Assembly: GCA_029706075.1 (NCBI GenBank)
Contig: JAINUG010000011.1
Location: 7,507,001-7,571,000 of the forward strand
From: Aldrovandia affinis
Lineage: Eukaryota > Chordata > Actinopteri > Notacanthiformes > Halosauridae
Length of the DNA: 64,000 bases
Direction: 5' to 3'
Shown: piece after piece, positions 36,753 to 50,160 of the stretch
Position numbering within the stretch: the stretch's first letter is position 1
How the letters are laid out: each line of letters begins with the position of its first letter
Notes under the pieces: generated by a model
What the model was told of the DNA's origin: nothing
The model's input: only the letters and a program-made list of their open reading frames with translations
Database searches by the model: none
Translations under genes and position numbers: made by a program

Positions 36753-38719
36753 TATACACAACCATGTATAAACTCTTAATAAAAAGTCAGTAAAGTAAAG
36801 TATAGTGAAGTATAGTAAAAATTCTCCAAATAAATATCTCTCAAACTAAAACAACTTTCAGCATTTACTTAAAAATCAATAGCTTTCCATCAAAATATTT
36901 TATGCGCATCAAAGTATATAGAAAAGAAAAAGCTATATTGAGAATGAATCATGATTTTGAAATAAAACCATTAAGTGACAATAATGAATTGACCCAGACC
37001 TTGGTTCTATCTTGAAGGCACTGTTTTGAACTATCTATTAAGCAGCTTTTGAATAAGTAACCTTTTAAATGCCAAGCACACAGCAAGAGCAGTAAACTGG
37101 AGCAATTTACAATGCCTTTAAGTGTTAAGAACACACAGTATAAATGTACTGGAACACAAACATAAAAGAAAAAGAAAACTAAAGATGCGTTCCTTTCACA
37201 CAAATGATTCAACATAAAATAAATAATATGCAATAATAATGAAATAGAAAGGGGGTAGGTGTTGGGAGGGTCCCTGTATAAGCAACTCAAGTGCGCTGGA
37301 GCTCAATCAATGAGCATTTTGGACAACTTTTTACATTTGTTTTGGCACCCTAGTCTATCCTTGCCCGGTATTGTCTCAGAGCAAAAAGCTTCTCATTGGC
37401 AGGTCTGTCTGCTTGGATCCCTGGCACTAAGGAGATTGTGCGAGGCGCTGTCCAGGCCCCATGCCAATGCGGATCTCGTTGGGATTTCAAGCGAAGGAAA
37501 CCCAGTTTAATATGCACATCTGAAGCGCCGAGAAGCTCCCTGGATCAGATCTCTCTCCTCGTCCGCACAGCGCGTTGGCCGCGCTCCACTCTTGTACAGT
37601 GCATCAAGGGGACTTTCACTTCATCGTTGTTGTTGTTGTTGATGCCATTTCTATTCTGCCGCACCTCTTTAGAACTGGCGATGGCGTGCAGCTCTCCCTC
37701 TTTGTCTGTCTCTCTCTTTTCTCGTCCTTTTCCCCCCGCTCCCTCTCCTTCTTTTTCTCAGTCTCCCACTCCTCCTTCCATCTCCCTCTCCTTTTCCTCT
37801 CTCTCTCTCTGATCATATTGAGAAGAGCGGCTCTTAAGGAGGGTACGGGAACATAACGTCCTGAGCTCATTGCGTGCTAAGCTTATGGAGAATACCATTC
37901 CGCCCGGGCTGTAACCATGAACGGAAAGGGCAGAGCGACATCTAAGACGGCCTCTCACCGCATAGTCTATAGCACACACCCCCTGGCACCGTTGGCTATC
38001 CTCCACCAGATTTTAAGGGTGTAGAAATAAGTCCGGCACAACTAGTTAAGGGATGGGAGGGGACAGGATGGCCGGTAGAGTTCAACGCGTGTCAATGCAG
38101 AACTGCACGTAAAAAGTACCCGTCTGACAGAATACAGCCGGGATTCAATCAACATTTTTCATTGACTTTAGCTTTAATTGTATTCGTTTTTGTTTTGTCA
38201 CAATCGCAGTCGGACGAATAATTTTTTGTGATTGCTGAACTGTGATTGCTGAACTCGTCAGACTGCGTTTGTCAAGGAAACCAAAAATGAAAGAAAATAC
38301 AAAATATTTGCATTTCAATTGCGAGTCAACGTTAAGAACAAACTGTTGATGTAATCCTGTCCACTGACTCACACTAGTGTACGGACAGAAGAGCCTGTAC
38401 CAACAAACCACTGCTGCGGAATTTCACCTCTGCCAACAAGGAAAAAATACTTCAGTAAAACGAGTGGTTCATTATAACATGTTCCCATAAAAAGTCATTT
38501 TTATCCTCATCCTGCTGCTATTGCTGTAATATTGATACATTTGTGCAAACACCTATGGATGTTTGGATAGATTTATTTTTTTGCCCTTGAATTCAGACAC
38601 ATTTTGATTAATGAATTTATTAAACATTAATCAAGTTCATCTCTCTGAGATGACAACCACAGACTGGCGTGCCCACAAACTCATGTATACACATACACAT
38701 ATGGATGCATGCATGCACA
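36753..38719. other. noncoding; pyrimidine-rich part
   Basis: No gene is seen. The part 37640-37815 is strongly C/T-rich. GC-richer sequence lies at 37400-37600. Confidence 0.45.
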
Positions 38720-41229
<2,510 letters not shown>

Positions 41230-41530
41230 ACTGCTAATTAGCATGTGTGCTTACGGGGACGATAGGAGAAATAGATTCCAGTGACTACACTCATTGTTTT
41301 CCAATTCTCTCGGCAAATTTATATTGTATTGTGTTGTGGCCTATGTATGGAGTTTTTGAGGTTTCAGCTTGGCCATATTAAATGTGACTGTAGAACTCGC
41401 CGTGGGGAATCAGCTGTCAGGCGCTTTTTGACAGCTTCATTTGCGGATGCCGGATTTGATTGTTCCTGTCAATGATATGCAGCGGCAGCGAAAGCGCCCA
41501 AAATTTGCGAAATAACAGAAAGCTCTCTTA
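41230..41530. promoter_or_regulatory. conserved-noncoding-like block
   Basis: Complex, repeat-free sequence with 'ctgctaattagcatgtgtgc' (homeodomain core) and 'agctgtcaggcgctttttga' followed by 'cagcttcatttgcgga'. TGTCA/TGACA-type words suit TALE homeodomain factors. The look is that of a deeply conserved enhancer; this was judged by eye only. Confidence 0.35.
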
Positions 41531-41559
41531 AGCAAGCCTGACTTATTATACATCTGCTT

Positions 41560-41976
41560 AAAAGGAGCGTGCGGCTCCTCTCCTCCGCCAGCCCCTCGAG
41601 ACCAGTGTAAACTCTTCGACGTTACAGACTTAGCGCCGTGTGTCCGTCACTCAAAGCCCTCTCAGGCACCGTGTTCACCACATGCGAGTCTCGGAAGGGT
41701 TCCTTTAAAAAAGTTGATCTGAAATAAATCCGGACTACAAGAGAGTCGCAGTTTATCGGCTTTGTCATGCCAAGCGACGTTTGGCGCATAGCTGTACTTT
41801 TTCAGTGTTAGTTTTAACTTTCACCGCGACCAGAGCACTATCTCCCGGTTCAAACAGTTTCCACCTGTTCCGTCTCTTGACTGGTGACGCGTACGTTCGT
41901 GAAACTCGACTACGCCGGGACAGCGTGAAGTAACAGGACACAGCTCCTCTCTTCTTTCTGGCTTTAAAGTGAAGAG
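41560..41976 (+). promoter_or_regulatory. CpG-dense candidate first exon/promoter
   Basis: About 25 CpGs fall within roughly 400 bp in otherwise CpG-poor DNA, for example 'gtgacgcgtacgttcgtgaa'. The block has no long open frame and ends in 'aaagtgaagaggtatcag', which offers a 5' splice site after 41976. This is what the 5' untranslated first exon of a vertebrate gene at a CpG island looks like. No downstream exon was found in the window, so orientation and gene are unproven. Confidence 0.35.
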
Positions 41977-42320
41977 GTATCAGTACGATTTGGGTTCTTG
42001 AGTCACTTCTCTACCGGACTGGAATTTGACTTCTGTTGATGCAATACAGAGACGCAACAGAGAATGCCTGACTGAAAACAACACTAAATGCATACACATG
42101 TAGTCAGTTTGTCCCACGCCTCTCTCTTAAGTTGACACTGTAGTGTAACTCCCTCATTATTTCCAGTGGGACAATAAATATTTTGTAATGAACACAATGC
42201 TCCAAAACAGTGCTATTTTTACAGCTTTTACAGGGATCTAAATTGTCATCTCGAAAAAAAAAAAAAAAGAAGAAGCTGACTTTCACATTCCATTGAGTTT
42301 TTATGTGGGTCCATGTAAAA
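41977..42320. other. noncoding, nothing recognised
   Basis: Includes a 15-base A run near 42255. No gene is seen. Confidence 0.45.
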
Positions 42321-42321
42321 A

Positions 42322-42493
42322 ACAGCAGTGCTGGCAGGGCACACAGCAGTGCTGGCAGGGCACACAACAGCACAGGCAGGGCACAAGCAGGGCGCACAGT
42401 GGCACAGTCATGGCATAGGCAGGGCATACAGCAGCACAGGCAGGGTACACAGCAGCGCGGGCAGGGCACACAGTGGCACAGGCAGGGCACACT
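42322..42493. repeat. 21-bp minisatellite
   Basis: About eight units of the type 'cagcagtgctggcagggcac', with variants 'cagcacaggcagggcacaca'. Open frames on both strands are repeats of the unit. Confidence 0.92.
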
Positions 42494-42794
42494 CGTACCC
42501 ACTGGGCCAGGAGGGCCCCGGGTTTGTGCGCAGCCTGCCTCAGGCTTCGGCCTCCTGCCACACACGCAGCGCAGTGGCGGAAACTGGAGGACTCCCAAGG
42601 CTACTGGCAGACTCTATAGGAAACTGTGGGCATTCTGACCTCTTTTGAAATTGGAAGGGGGGTATTGAATGGTGGGCATGCTGCCACCGGGTGGTAGGGT
42701 TTCCAAAAAAGAAAAAAACTGAAGCAGGGAGAAAAAGCACCCTCCAACGTATCGCGTGTCTGGGAAGCGGGCACGCGGGGGAGGTGGGGAGGAC

Positions 42795-43833
42795 AGTGTG
42801 TGTGCCTAACCTCAGATCAGCAGGGCAGAGTGTGTGTGCCTAACCTCAGATCAGCAGGGCAGAGTGTGTCTTACCTAAAATTAGCAAGGCAGAGTGGGTG
42901 TGTCTAACCTCAGATCAGCAGGGCAGAGTGTGTGTGCCTAACCTCAGATCAGCAGGGCAGAGTGTGTCTTACCTAAAATTAGCAAGGCAGAGTGGGTGTG
43001 TCTAACCTCAGATCAGCAGGGCAGAGTGTGTGTGTGCCTAACCTCAGATCAGCAGGGCAGAGTGTGTCTTACCTAAAATTAGCAAGGCAGAGTGGGTGTG
43101 TCTAACCTCAGATCAGCAGGGCAGAGTGTGTGTGCCTAACCTCAGATCAGCAGGGCAGAGTGTGTGTTCCTAACCTCAGATCAGCAGGGCAGAGTGTGTG
43201 TGCCTGACCTCAGATCAGCAGGGCAGAGTGTGTGTCTAACCTCAGATCAGCAGGGCAGAGTGTGTGTGCCTAACCTCAGATCAGCAAGGCAGAGTGTGTG
43301 TCTAACCTCAGATCAGCAAGGCAGAGTGTGTGTGCCTGACCTCAGATCAGCAGGGCAGAGTGTGTCTTACCTCAGATCATCAGGGCAGAGTGTGTGTGCC
43401 TGACCTCAGATCAGCAGGGCAGAGTGTGTCTAACCTCAGATCAGCAGGGCAGAGTGTGTGTGCCTGACCTCAGATCAGCAGGGCAGAGTGTGTGTGTGCC
43501 TAACCTCAGATCAGCAGGGCAGAGTGTGTGTGTGCCTAACCTCAGATCAGCAGGGCAGAGTGTGTCTAACCTCAGATCAGCAGGGCAGAGTGTGTGTGCC
43601 TGACCTCAGATCAGCAGGGCAGAGTGTGTGTCTAACCTCAGATCAGCAGGGCAGAGTGTGTGTGTGCCTGATCTCAGATCAGCAGGGCAGAGTGTGTCTA
43701 ACCTCAGATCAGCAGGGCAGAGCGTGTGTGCCTGATCTCAGATCAGCAGGGCAGTGTGTGTGTGTGTGTCTAACCTCAGATCAGCAGGGCAGAGTGTGTG
43801 TGTGCCTAACCTCAGATCAGCAGGGCAGAGTGT
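42795..43833 (+). repeat. 33-bp minisatellite with higher-order repeat
   Basis: About 31 units of 'ctaacctcagatcagcaggg' plus 'cagagtgtgtgtg' fill a 1.04-kb array. In the first 320 bp a divergent unit, 'cttacctaaaattagcaagg', appears at 42870, 42968 and 43068. Three monomers therefore form a 98-100-bp higher-order unit repeated three times; further on the array is nearly homogeneous. Open frames (CLTSDQQGRV-type peptides) come from the repeat. Confidence 0.95.
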
Positions 43834-43994
43834 GACCGAATAGAATACAGATTGAGAAGAAAGAAAGAAATGTGCTGTTTCCAGTTGCTGGTCATGAATT
43901 CAAAGAAGTGATCAGGATTGCTATATTTCTTAGCGGATTAAATAAAATCTAACAGGTAGAACTGAACAGACCTGACAAAATACAAATATAATAT
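43834..43994. other. noncoding link
   Basis: Short unique sequence between minisatellite and SINE. Confidence 0.5.
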
Positions 43995-44130
43995 ATGCCA
44001 TTCAGCAGACACTTTTAAACAACTTAGAGCAGTGAATGCATACATTTGTCAGTATATGTGGTCCCCAGTAGGAATTGAACCCACAACCTAAGCGTTGCCA
44101 ACGCCATGCTCTACCTACTGAGCCACACAG
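43995..44130 (-). repeat. tRNA-derived SINE, minus strand
   Basis: The reverse complement reads 'tgtggctcagtaggtagagc' (A box), 'gtgggttcaattcctactgg' (B box) and a 3' domain ending 'gtgtctgctgaatggca'. It belongs to the same family as the SINE at 10978-11117 but is more diverged in the 3' domain. Confidence 0.82.
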
Positions 44131-44856
44131 ATCCAATCCAAATACAGAGAGGATACAGACAGAAACAAAGACGTTTGAGGTAAAAAAAATCAATAAATAA
44201 ATACATGAAAAAATTGATTTCACTGACTCCAATCTAACTGAACAGAAATTCAATGCACTTCTTTTTTTCTTCTTTGTGTCAAAAACAACTTGGACTAACA
44301 TCGCAACCTGTCACATCAAGGCAATCCATCGCATTTTATAAATAAATACAAAAAAATTGCAGAATAGTTTCTTTGAACTTAACCACCGTTTACGAATGTG
44401 AACAAGGCTGATTCTTCTTCATACCTGCTTTTGCCCCAAAGGGAACCATCATGTCAACTATACCACCGTGGGTAAACTACTGTATGCACAACAAAGGCTA
44501 CGCACACAGTACTTAAATACGGGAAAAGTCACTAAAAATATCTTACAGTGCTAATGTTTTCCTTTCAGACAGGGGGAAATTGAACATAGACTGGCCTCGA
44601 ACTGCTTGCGTTTGACAGGAGTGAATAGGCCTTACACTGAGAAAGAGCTGGCGATGAAAAGAGGAGTGCAGATGAAGTACGAAACAGAAGATCAGAGCAC
44701 ACAGAAGCACTCATCAGTGGATGTGGCCGAAACTATCACCATGTCATTTTCAGCGGACCGCGCTTGAGGGTGGACCGAGCCTGGCTGTCTCCAGAAGAGA
44801 CTGAGGTTTGAACCGGACTCAGTTACATTCATATATATATATATCCTGTATATCCA
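44131..44856. other. noncoding, nothing recognised
   Basis: AT-rich sequence; a short TA run at 44833-44844 precedes the transposon end. Confidence 0.45.
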
Positions 44857-45165
44857 TACCGGTCAAAAGTTTTAGAACACCCCCATTTTCCATTTTTTAC
44901 TTAAATTTAAGCAGTTCAAGTCCAGTGAATAACCTAAAATGGTACAAAAAATGGTACAAAGGTAAGCGGTCAGAGGTAAAAAAAAAAAAAAGTTTAGGTT
45001 ACCAAAAACGGAAAAATTATGTAAATTTCAGAGCTATAAAAAAAGGCCCTTTTCAGGGAACAAGTAATGGGTTAACGTGAGTTAACAGCCACTCTGTGCA
45101 AGAAACCGTTGCTCATTGGCCACCGCACTGACTTTGAACCTGGTCTCAAGGCTGAGTGCATCTTA
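44857..45165 (+). mobile_element. Tc1-like element, 5' end fragment
   Basis: The fragment opens with 'accggtcaaaagttttagaa', the terminal repeat of a fish Tc1-like family, and continues with 'gcagttcaagtccagtgaat' and 'ccactctgtgcaagaaaccg'. It lies beside a TA run, the expected target. Transposase catalytic motifs are absent; only the 5' end is kept. Confidence 0.75.
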
Positions 45166-45199
45166 CTGCTTAGCTCAGCACTTCCTGGCATTGAATAGT

Positions 45200-45258
45200 G
45201 AAATACAGCACAGGTAAGGTAAATACAGCACAGGCGAATTAATACAGCACAGGCAGGG
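45200..45258. repeat. 20-bp tandem, about 3 copies
   Basis: Units read 'aaatacagcacaggtaaggt', with small changes in the last copy. Confidence 0.85.
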
Positions 45259-46439
45259 GGGGTGAAATGGGATTGCGACTGTGAACACAAGTGCACCTCG
45301 CCGCATGTTGGCGGAAGGGGGAAAGGAGGGCGGAAAAACGATTTGAGTCCGGAGGAAGAGCAGAATACACAAATTGCGAAGGCACAGTGCCACCACCCCC
45401 CTCCCCACCGGCCCGCGGCCACCATTCCGGCCCATTATCAGCACCTCTCTCGGCCACGGAGGCATGAGCATTGGGACCCGGGTCACCGCAAAGACCTCGG
45501 TCTGCTGCCGCCACTTGCCCTTCTCTGAGAAACTAATGTAGGCCACTTCACACCATATCCATCCACATCCTCTCTCTCCAGTCTCTCACTACTCTACTGC
45601 CGCCACCCTCCCTGCCCTTGTGCCCCCAACCCCCCTCCTTCCCCACCCTGACAGGAAGTTCACCTTTTTCAATGACAGTCAGAACATATTTCTGGAATGA
45701 CTAGGTCACTACAGGGTCTTCTCCACCCACACACACACACACACACAGATGCGTACACACATACAGACACACATACATACACACACACACAAAGACACAC
45801 ACACATACACAAGCAACACAAACACACAAGCGCGCAGACCCAGTCCATAGAGAAAGTTGAGTGGATAATTGCTTGGCTCGGTGAACTTCTATTCTGAGGG
45901 GCGAATGAAGGGGAAGGGGGATGACAGACTCTCCTTATCAACAACCTTCACTCCTCACCAACTTTCCCCCCTCACTTTGGAGAGCAGAGGAGAGGAGCGA
46001 TGCTGAGTGCTGGTAACGAATCTCAATGAAGGCCCCAGTGCCCTGGCTTTCAAAAGGGCTACATGACCATCTGCCCAGGACCCCCTCGTTACCCGGGACT
46101 CAGGGGGGCCGCTGCCACCTCTGGGAGAGGAGGAACGCTGCCTCCTTATTGGCACTTTGACAGACTTGTCTTCCACAACCCCTTCTCCAATGACACCAGC
46201 TTTTTTTATCCAAAGCGCGGAGCAGCGGTGTGGCGTGTGTGCATTCTGCGGTAAATGCTTGATCCGCACGGAGATGAAGGGGAAACAATAACATGCAACA
46301 AATGAAATGGATATGTTTTGATAAGCCGTCCTACTGAGAGAACGCGGGTATGATAAAATAAGAAACAAGCAATTGAACAAGTTCCCCGTTATTTATGAAC
46401 TGATACTTTTTTCCTTTCCCCTCTCCTTTCTGCTGGAAT
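45259..46439. other. noncoding with (CA)n at 45727-45830
   Basis: GC-rich patches at 45280-45500 and 46060-46250 are open in several frames on both strands without domains. A compound CA microsatellite lies at 45727-45830. Confidence 0.45.
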
Positions 46440-46790
46440 GCGGCGCGCTCCACATGTAAATGCGGCAGTTGTTTGTTGTTAAATTAGCCACGTAATTACC
46501 TGAAGGGGCTTAATTGTGGCATGTTCTGCTCTTAATACCAGTAAATGCTTTACCGGTTTTGGAACTGCTATTTATTGGATAAATCAAGGGAAATTATCTT
46601 AAAACAGGAGGCACGCCAATCAGGGGGAGCGGCGGCGATGTGACGGAATGGAGCCTGACAGCTGGTCTGTTTACGAGCTCCGCTAAGCCTGTGCCAGCGT
46701 ACCACAGCACTGCCATTTCAATGGAAAAATAAAACGAGTAAACGCAACAATAAACAACTTAATTTCCTGTGCCTTTTTGATATGGGGCGC
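46440..46790. promoter_or_regulatory. conserved-noncoding-like block
   Basis: Repeat-free sequence with 'aaattagccacgtaattacc', 'aggggcttaattgtggcatg' and 'attggataaatcaagggaaa'. The mix of TAATTA cores and complex words resembles developmental enhancers. Judged by eye. Confidence 0.35.
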
Positions 46791-47079
46791 TCGAGCGAGC
46801 GAAACAACAATAAGGAATTGAATCATGATATTTGCAGAAACTTATTCAGAATCGGGAGGCAGGGGGGGGGGGAGGAGACACGGGAGCTGCAAAGTTTTGA
46901 CTATTGCGTGCGGCCGGAGGAGTTCTACCACCATCTCTCCTTGTCACGCCGTTTCACCGAGGCACAGATTAATTGTGACAGGCTGGAATCCTCTAATTAT
47001 CTGTGCCTGACGACGATGCAAATGGATCAGTGCTTATGGGGGGGATAATGAGACTGGTGCAGTGATAGAGGGCCCCCTC
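46791..47079. other. noncoding, nothing recognised
   Basis: Contains a G run at 46863-46871. No gene is seen. Confidence 0.45.
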
Positions 47080-47081
<2 letters not shown>

Positions 47082-47121
<40 letters not shown>

Positions 47122-47405
47122 CAAACACACAAGCGCGCACACTCACACACTCACGCACATGTACCGGCATTCACACACACAGACACGCACATACGCACAC
47201 ACACACACACACACACACATGCGCACGCACACACACATGCACACGCGCCGCACACACACACACGCACTCACACACACATACACACACACACGCGCACGCA
47301 CACACACAACACACACACACACACACACACACATACACATGTACACACTCTCTCGCACACATGCACACACTCGCATACGCACGTATTCACGCACGCGTGC
47401 ATGAA

Positions 47406-47440
<35 letters not shown>
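47082..47440. repeat. (CA)n cluster, compound
   Basis: CA dinucleotides with many CG and TG steps ('acgcgcacgcacacacac'). Alternating purine-pyrimidine sequence dominates. Confidence 0.95.
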
Positions 47441-47441
<1 letters not shown>

Positions 47442-47790
47442 GCCAAATTCAGCTGCCGGACCTCCTGTGTTGAGGGACATGGGTCCACTGGCAGGGTGGG
47501 TCTGTCACTCAGTTACTCAGCCGTCTGTGGCTGCCTGCCGCACATTGCAAGGATCCGCGGTGGACACATCCGATTGATCACCGGGTTCGTAAATTATGTG
47601 TTAGCTCCACAAGAGGCACCAAAGAGGAATGGGCACCGCCAGACAGTAATTTGCCAGACACCGAAGGATAAGCCTTGCTTTTACAATGTAACAGTAGGGT
47701 ACTCTGTCCTGGCATCCCTGCTGTAAATATAAGTCAGTCAAAAACCCAAAGTGAAATATCCCAAGCAGGCAGGGGACGGGTGGAGGGACA
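47441..47790. other. noncoding, nothing recognised
   Basis: No gene or repeat recognised. Confidence 0.45.
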
Positions 47791-47952
47791 CAGCTGTAGA
47801 GGGGATGTATACAGTGTCTGGAGCTCTAGACGGGGTGTACAGGGTGTCGGGAGCTGTTGAGGGGGTGTATAGGGTGTCTGGAGCTGTAGACAGGATGTAT
47901 AGGGTGTAGGGAGTGGAGTGGAGGTGTATAGGGTGTAGAGAGCTGTAGAGGA
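47791..47952. repeat. 30-bp minisatellite, about 5 copies
   Basis: Units are of the type 'gagctgtagacggggtgtat' plus 'agggtgtctg'. Copies diverge by several bases. Confidence 0.88.
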
Positions 47953-50002
47953 GATATTAGATTCCAGAAGGAAACAGACTCATATCAGCAATCCTGAGGA
48001 TGATCTTACCAGAAGGGCAGAGCTGCCATGTAGACATGTAAAAATAAGTTGTGTGTAGATGATTAAATCCAATGCTAGGATATCAGTCACTGCATTCATG
48101 TGAAAATCAGCCATTTTGGAGCATTTTAGGTGCTGCATCGTTAACGGAGAACCCCACAGCAGACAGAAGCCCAATAGCCTGGTACAAGTATCGCTGATAA
48201 ACGTGATCTGGCTGGTTCACACCTATATCAGACCTAAAATGTTTTCACCAAGGATACGTGTGCAGGCTGCAGCTTTAGCTCCTTATCAAAACATTTCAAA
48301 TTAAGAGCAGAGGTTGGCATGAAATCCCAAAATGGATCAGCCCTTGCTGTGCACCTCTGCATTGCCCCATGGACTGTAGCTTAGATCGATGCTTGCATTC
48401 AAAGCACATAGAAAAACAATAAGAATCATAACAGCACACATTTCTACAAAACCTCAACTGTGTGCCAGTGTGGTCCATTGAATATGTGTTCTATGTGCTA
48501 ACTATGAATATTGTGCAACATTGTGATTAAAACATTGTTTTGGGATTCCCCAGCCCCATTTTGGTATGAATATATGCTTTGTTTTTAACATAATTTATTT
48601 GCAAGAATATTTAACTGATTTCCACAGTACAGTACTAAAATAATGCAATGTTCAAAATAAATGTTCACCATTGGTTATTTTAAATGTGTTTCTACTGAAG
48701 AATATACATGTATTTGGATTTAATCCTCTGGCCCACAAACACAGTGGTTTAAGCATGAACACAGGACAGTTTCTATATTAATGGCATCCATGAGAAATCC
48801 AAAGCAATAGGAAATCAAATATAGCAATACTATGTCACAAAATTAACAAACAAACACAAAACAAAGGGAAAACTATATTTATCTGGCTAGCACAGAATGC
48901 CTTAATAAATGCTAAATTCGGCTCCTTAGTCATAATTTGATGTTGCCACTCGAGGTTATCTTTTCTTGCCAGCCACAGAAAAGGAGGAGTATACAGTTGC
49001 TTCAAGCCCCATATTTAAGAGCTTCCATTGAATTCCATTCATATAAATATACAGCCCCTTGAGTTCATAACCCTCAAGTCATCTTCAATGTCCAGAGTCC
49101 CACAATTATTCCCATCAGTCTAAATTCATTGCGATGTCGCGAGGCATAGTGGCCATTTCGTGCTCAAAGTAAATGTACGCTCCATGCTCTGTTTCGTGTT
49201 TTCCGCTGGGGAGGGAGGAATATTCCGCATGCAGCATACCAGGACATCACGGTGGAGGTGAGAGGAGAGAGGGGAGAGAGAGGAGAGAGAGGAGAAGTGT
49301 GCAGTGGCCTGCCTAGTTGACAGTTGAGTGTGTTGGATGTGACTTTCACAGTCTGCTGGCAGTTTGTGTGGAAGCCATCCCATCTGTGACTCGGTCGTTG
49401 ATTAATGAGCCTTTCAGCTCGTCTCTGCCATGTGAACTGGGGCCACGGCCTTATTCCAGGCCCGGCTGATTTATTCGCCTTCGGTACAAACCGACAAAGA
49501 TACCCGCTCCATAAAGAAAACCACACCTGGTTAAAGCTAATGAAAACCTCAATATGTCAGCGCCGCTCAGAAACCAGGAGTAAGACAAAAAATATGTTGG
49601 ACTAGACAAAAGATGCATTCAAGCAACACGAACGCCATTTTGTCACAACCTGTCAATCTGAGGGACACTCGAAAAGGGAGGGATGGGGGGGAGAGGGGGG
49701 GAAAGGAGGATAAAAAAGCCCTCCCTCAATGACATGTCGTATAGCTTTGATTTTCAGAGTGACAATCTTTGGAGTGTTTTTCCAATACAATGGGGAGAAA
49801 AACCTCTCTAACCTTGACAATGTTTTATTTCAAAGCCGTGAAAGGGAAAAAAATTACAAAACAAACAGAAATAAAAAGCATTGTCAAGACAAACGGACTC
49901 ACCCATTGAGTATATAAAGAAGTGAAATATCCTTTTTTTCCCCAAAGCTGGGACTCAAAATAGCGATCTCAGGCACATTGAGATTAAGCTTTGTGCACAA
50001 GG
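47953..50002. other. noncoding; GA run near 49260
   Basis: No gene is seen. The part 49255-49300 is GA-rich. The parts 48900-49000 and 49390-49570 look unique and possibly conserved. Confidence 0.4.
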
Positions 50003-50160
50003 CTGATCAACACCCCTGAAAACCCTCTACTGATCAACAACCCCAAAAACTCCATTGATCAACACCCATGAAAGACTCTGCTGATTGACACCCCTGAAAG
50101 ACTCCATTGATCGACACCCCTGAAAAGCCTCCGCTGATCGACACCCCTGAAAGCCTCCGC
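50003..50160. repeat. 27-bp minisatellite, about 6 copies
   Basis: Units read 'tgatcgacacccctgaaaag' plus 'cctccgc', with first copies reading 'tgatcaacacccctgaaaac'. Confidence 0.92.

Noticed and set aside
43164-43835. Repetitive proteins of CLTSDQQGRVCVP type
   Set aside because: The unit is the 33-bp minisatellite monomer; length variation between copies shifts the frame repeatedly.
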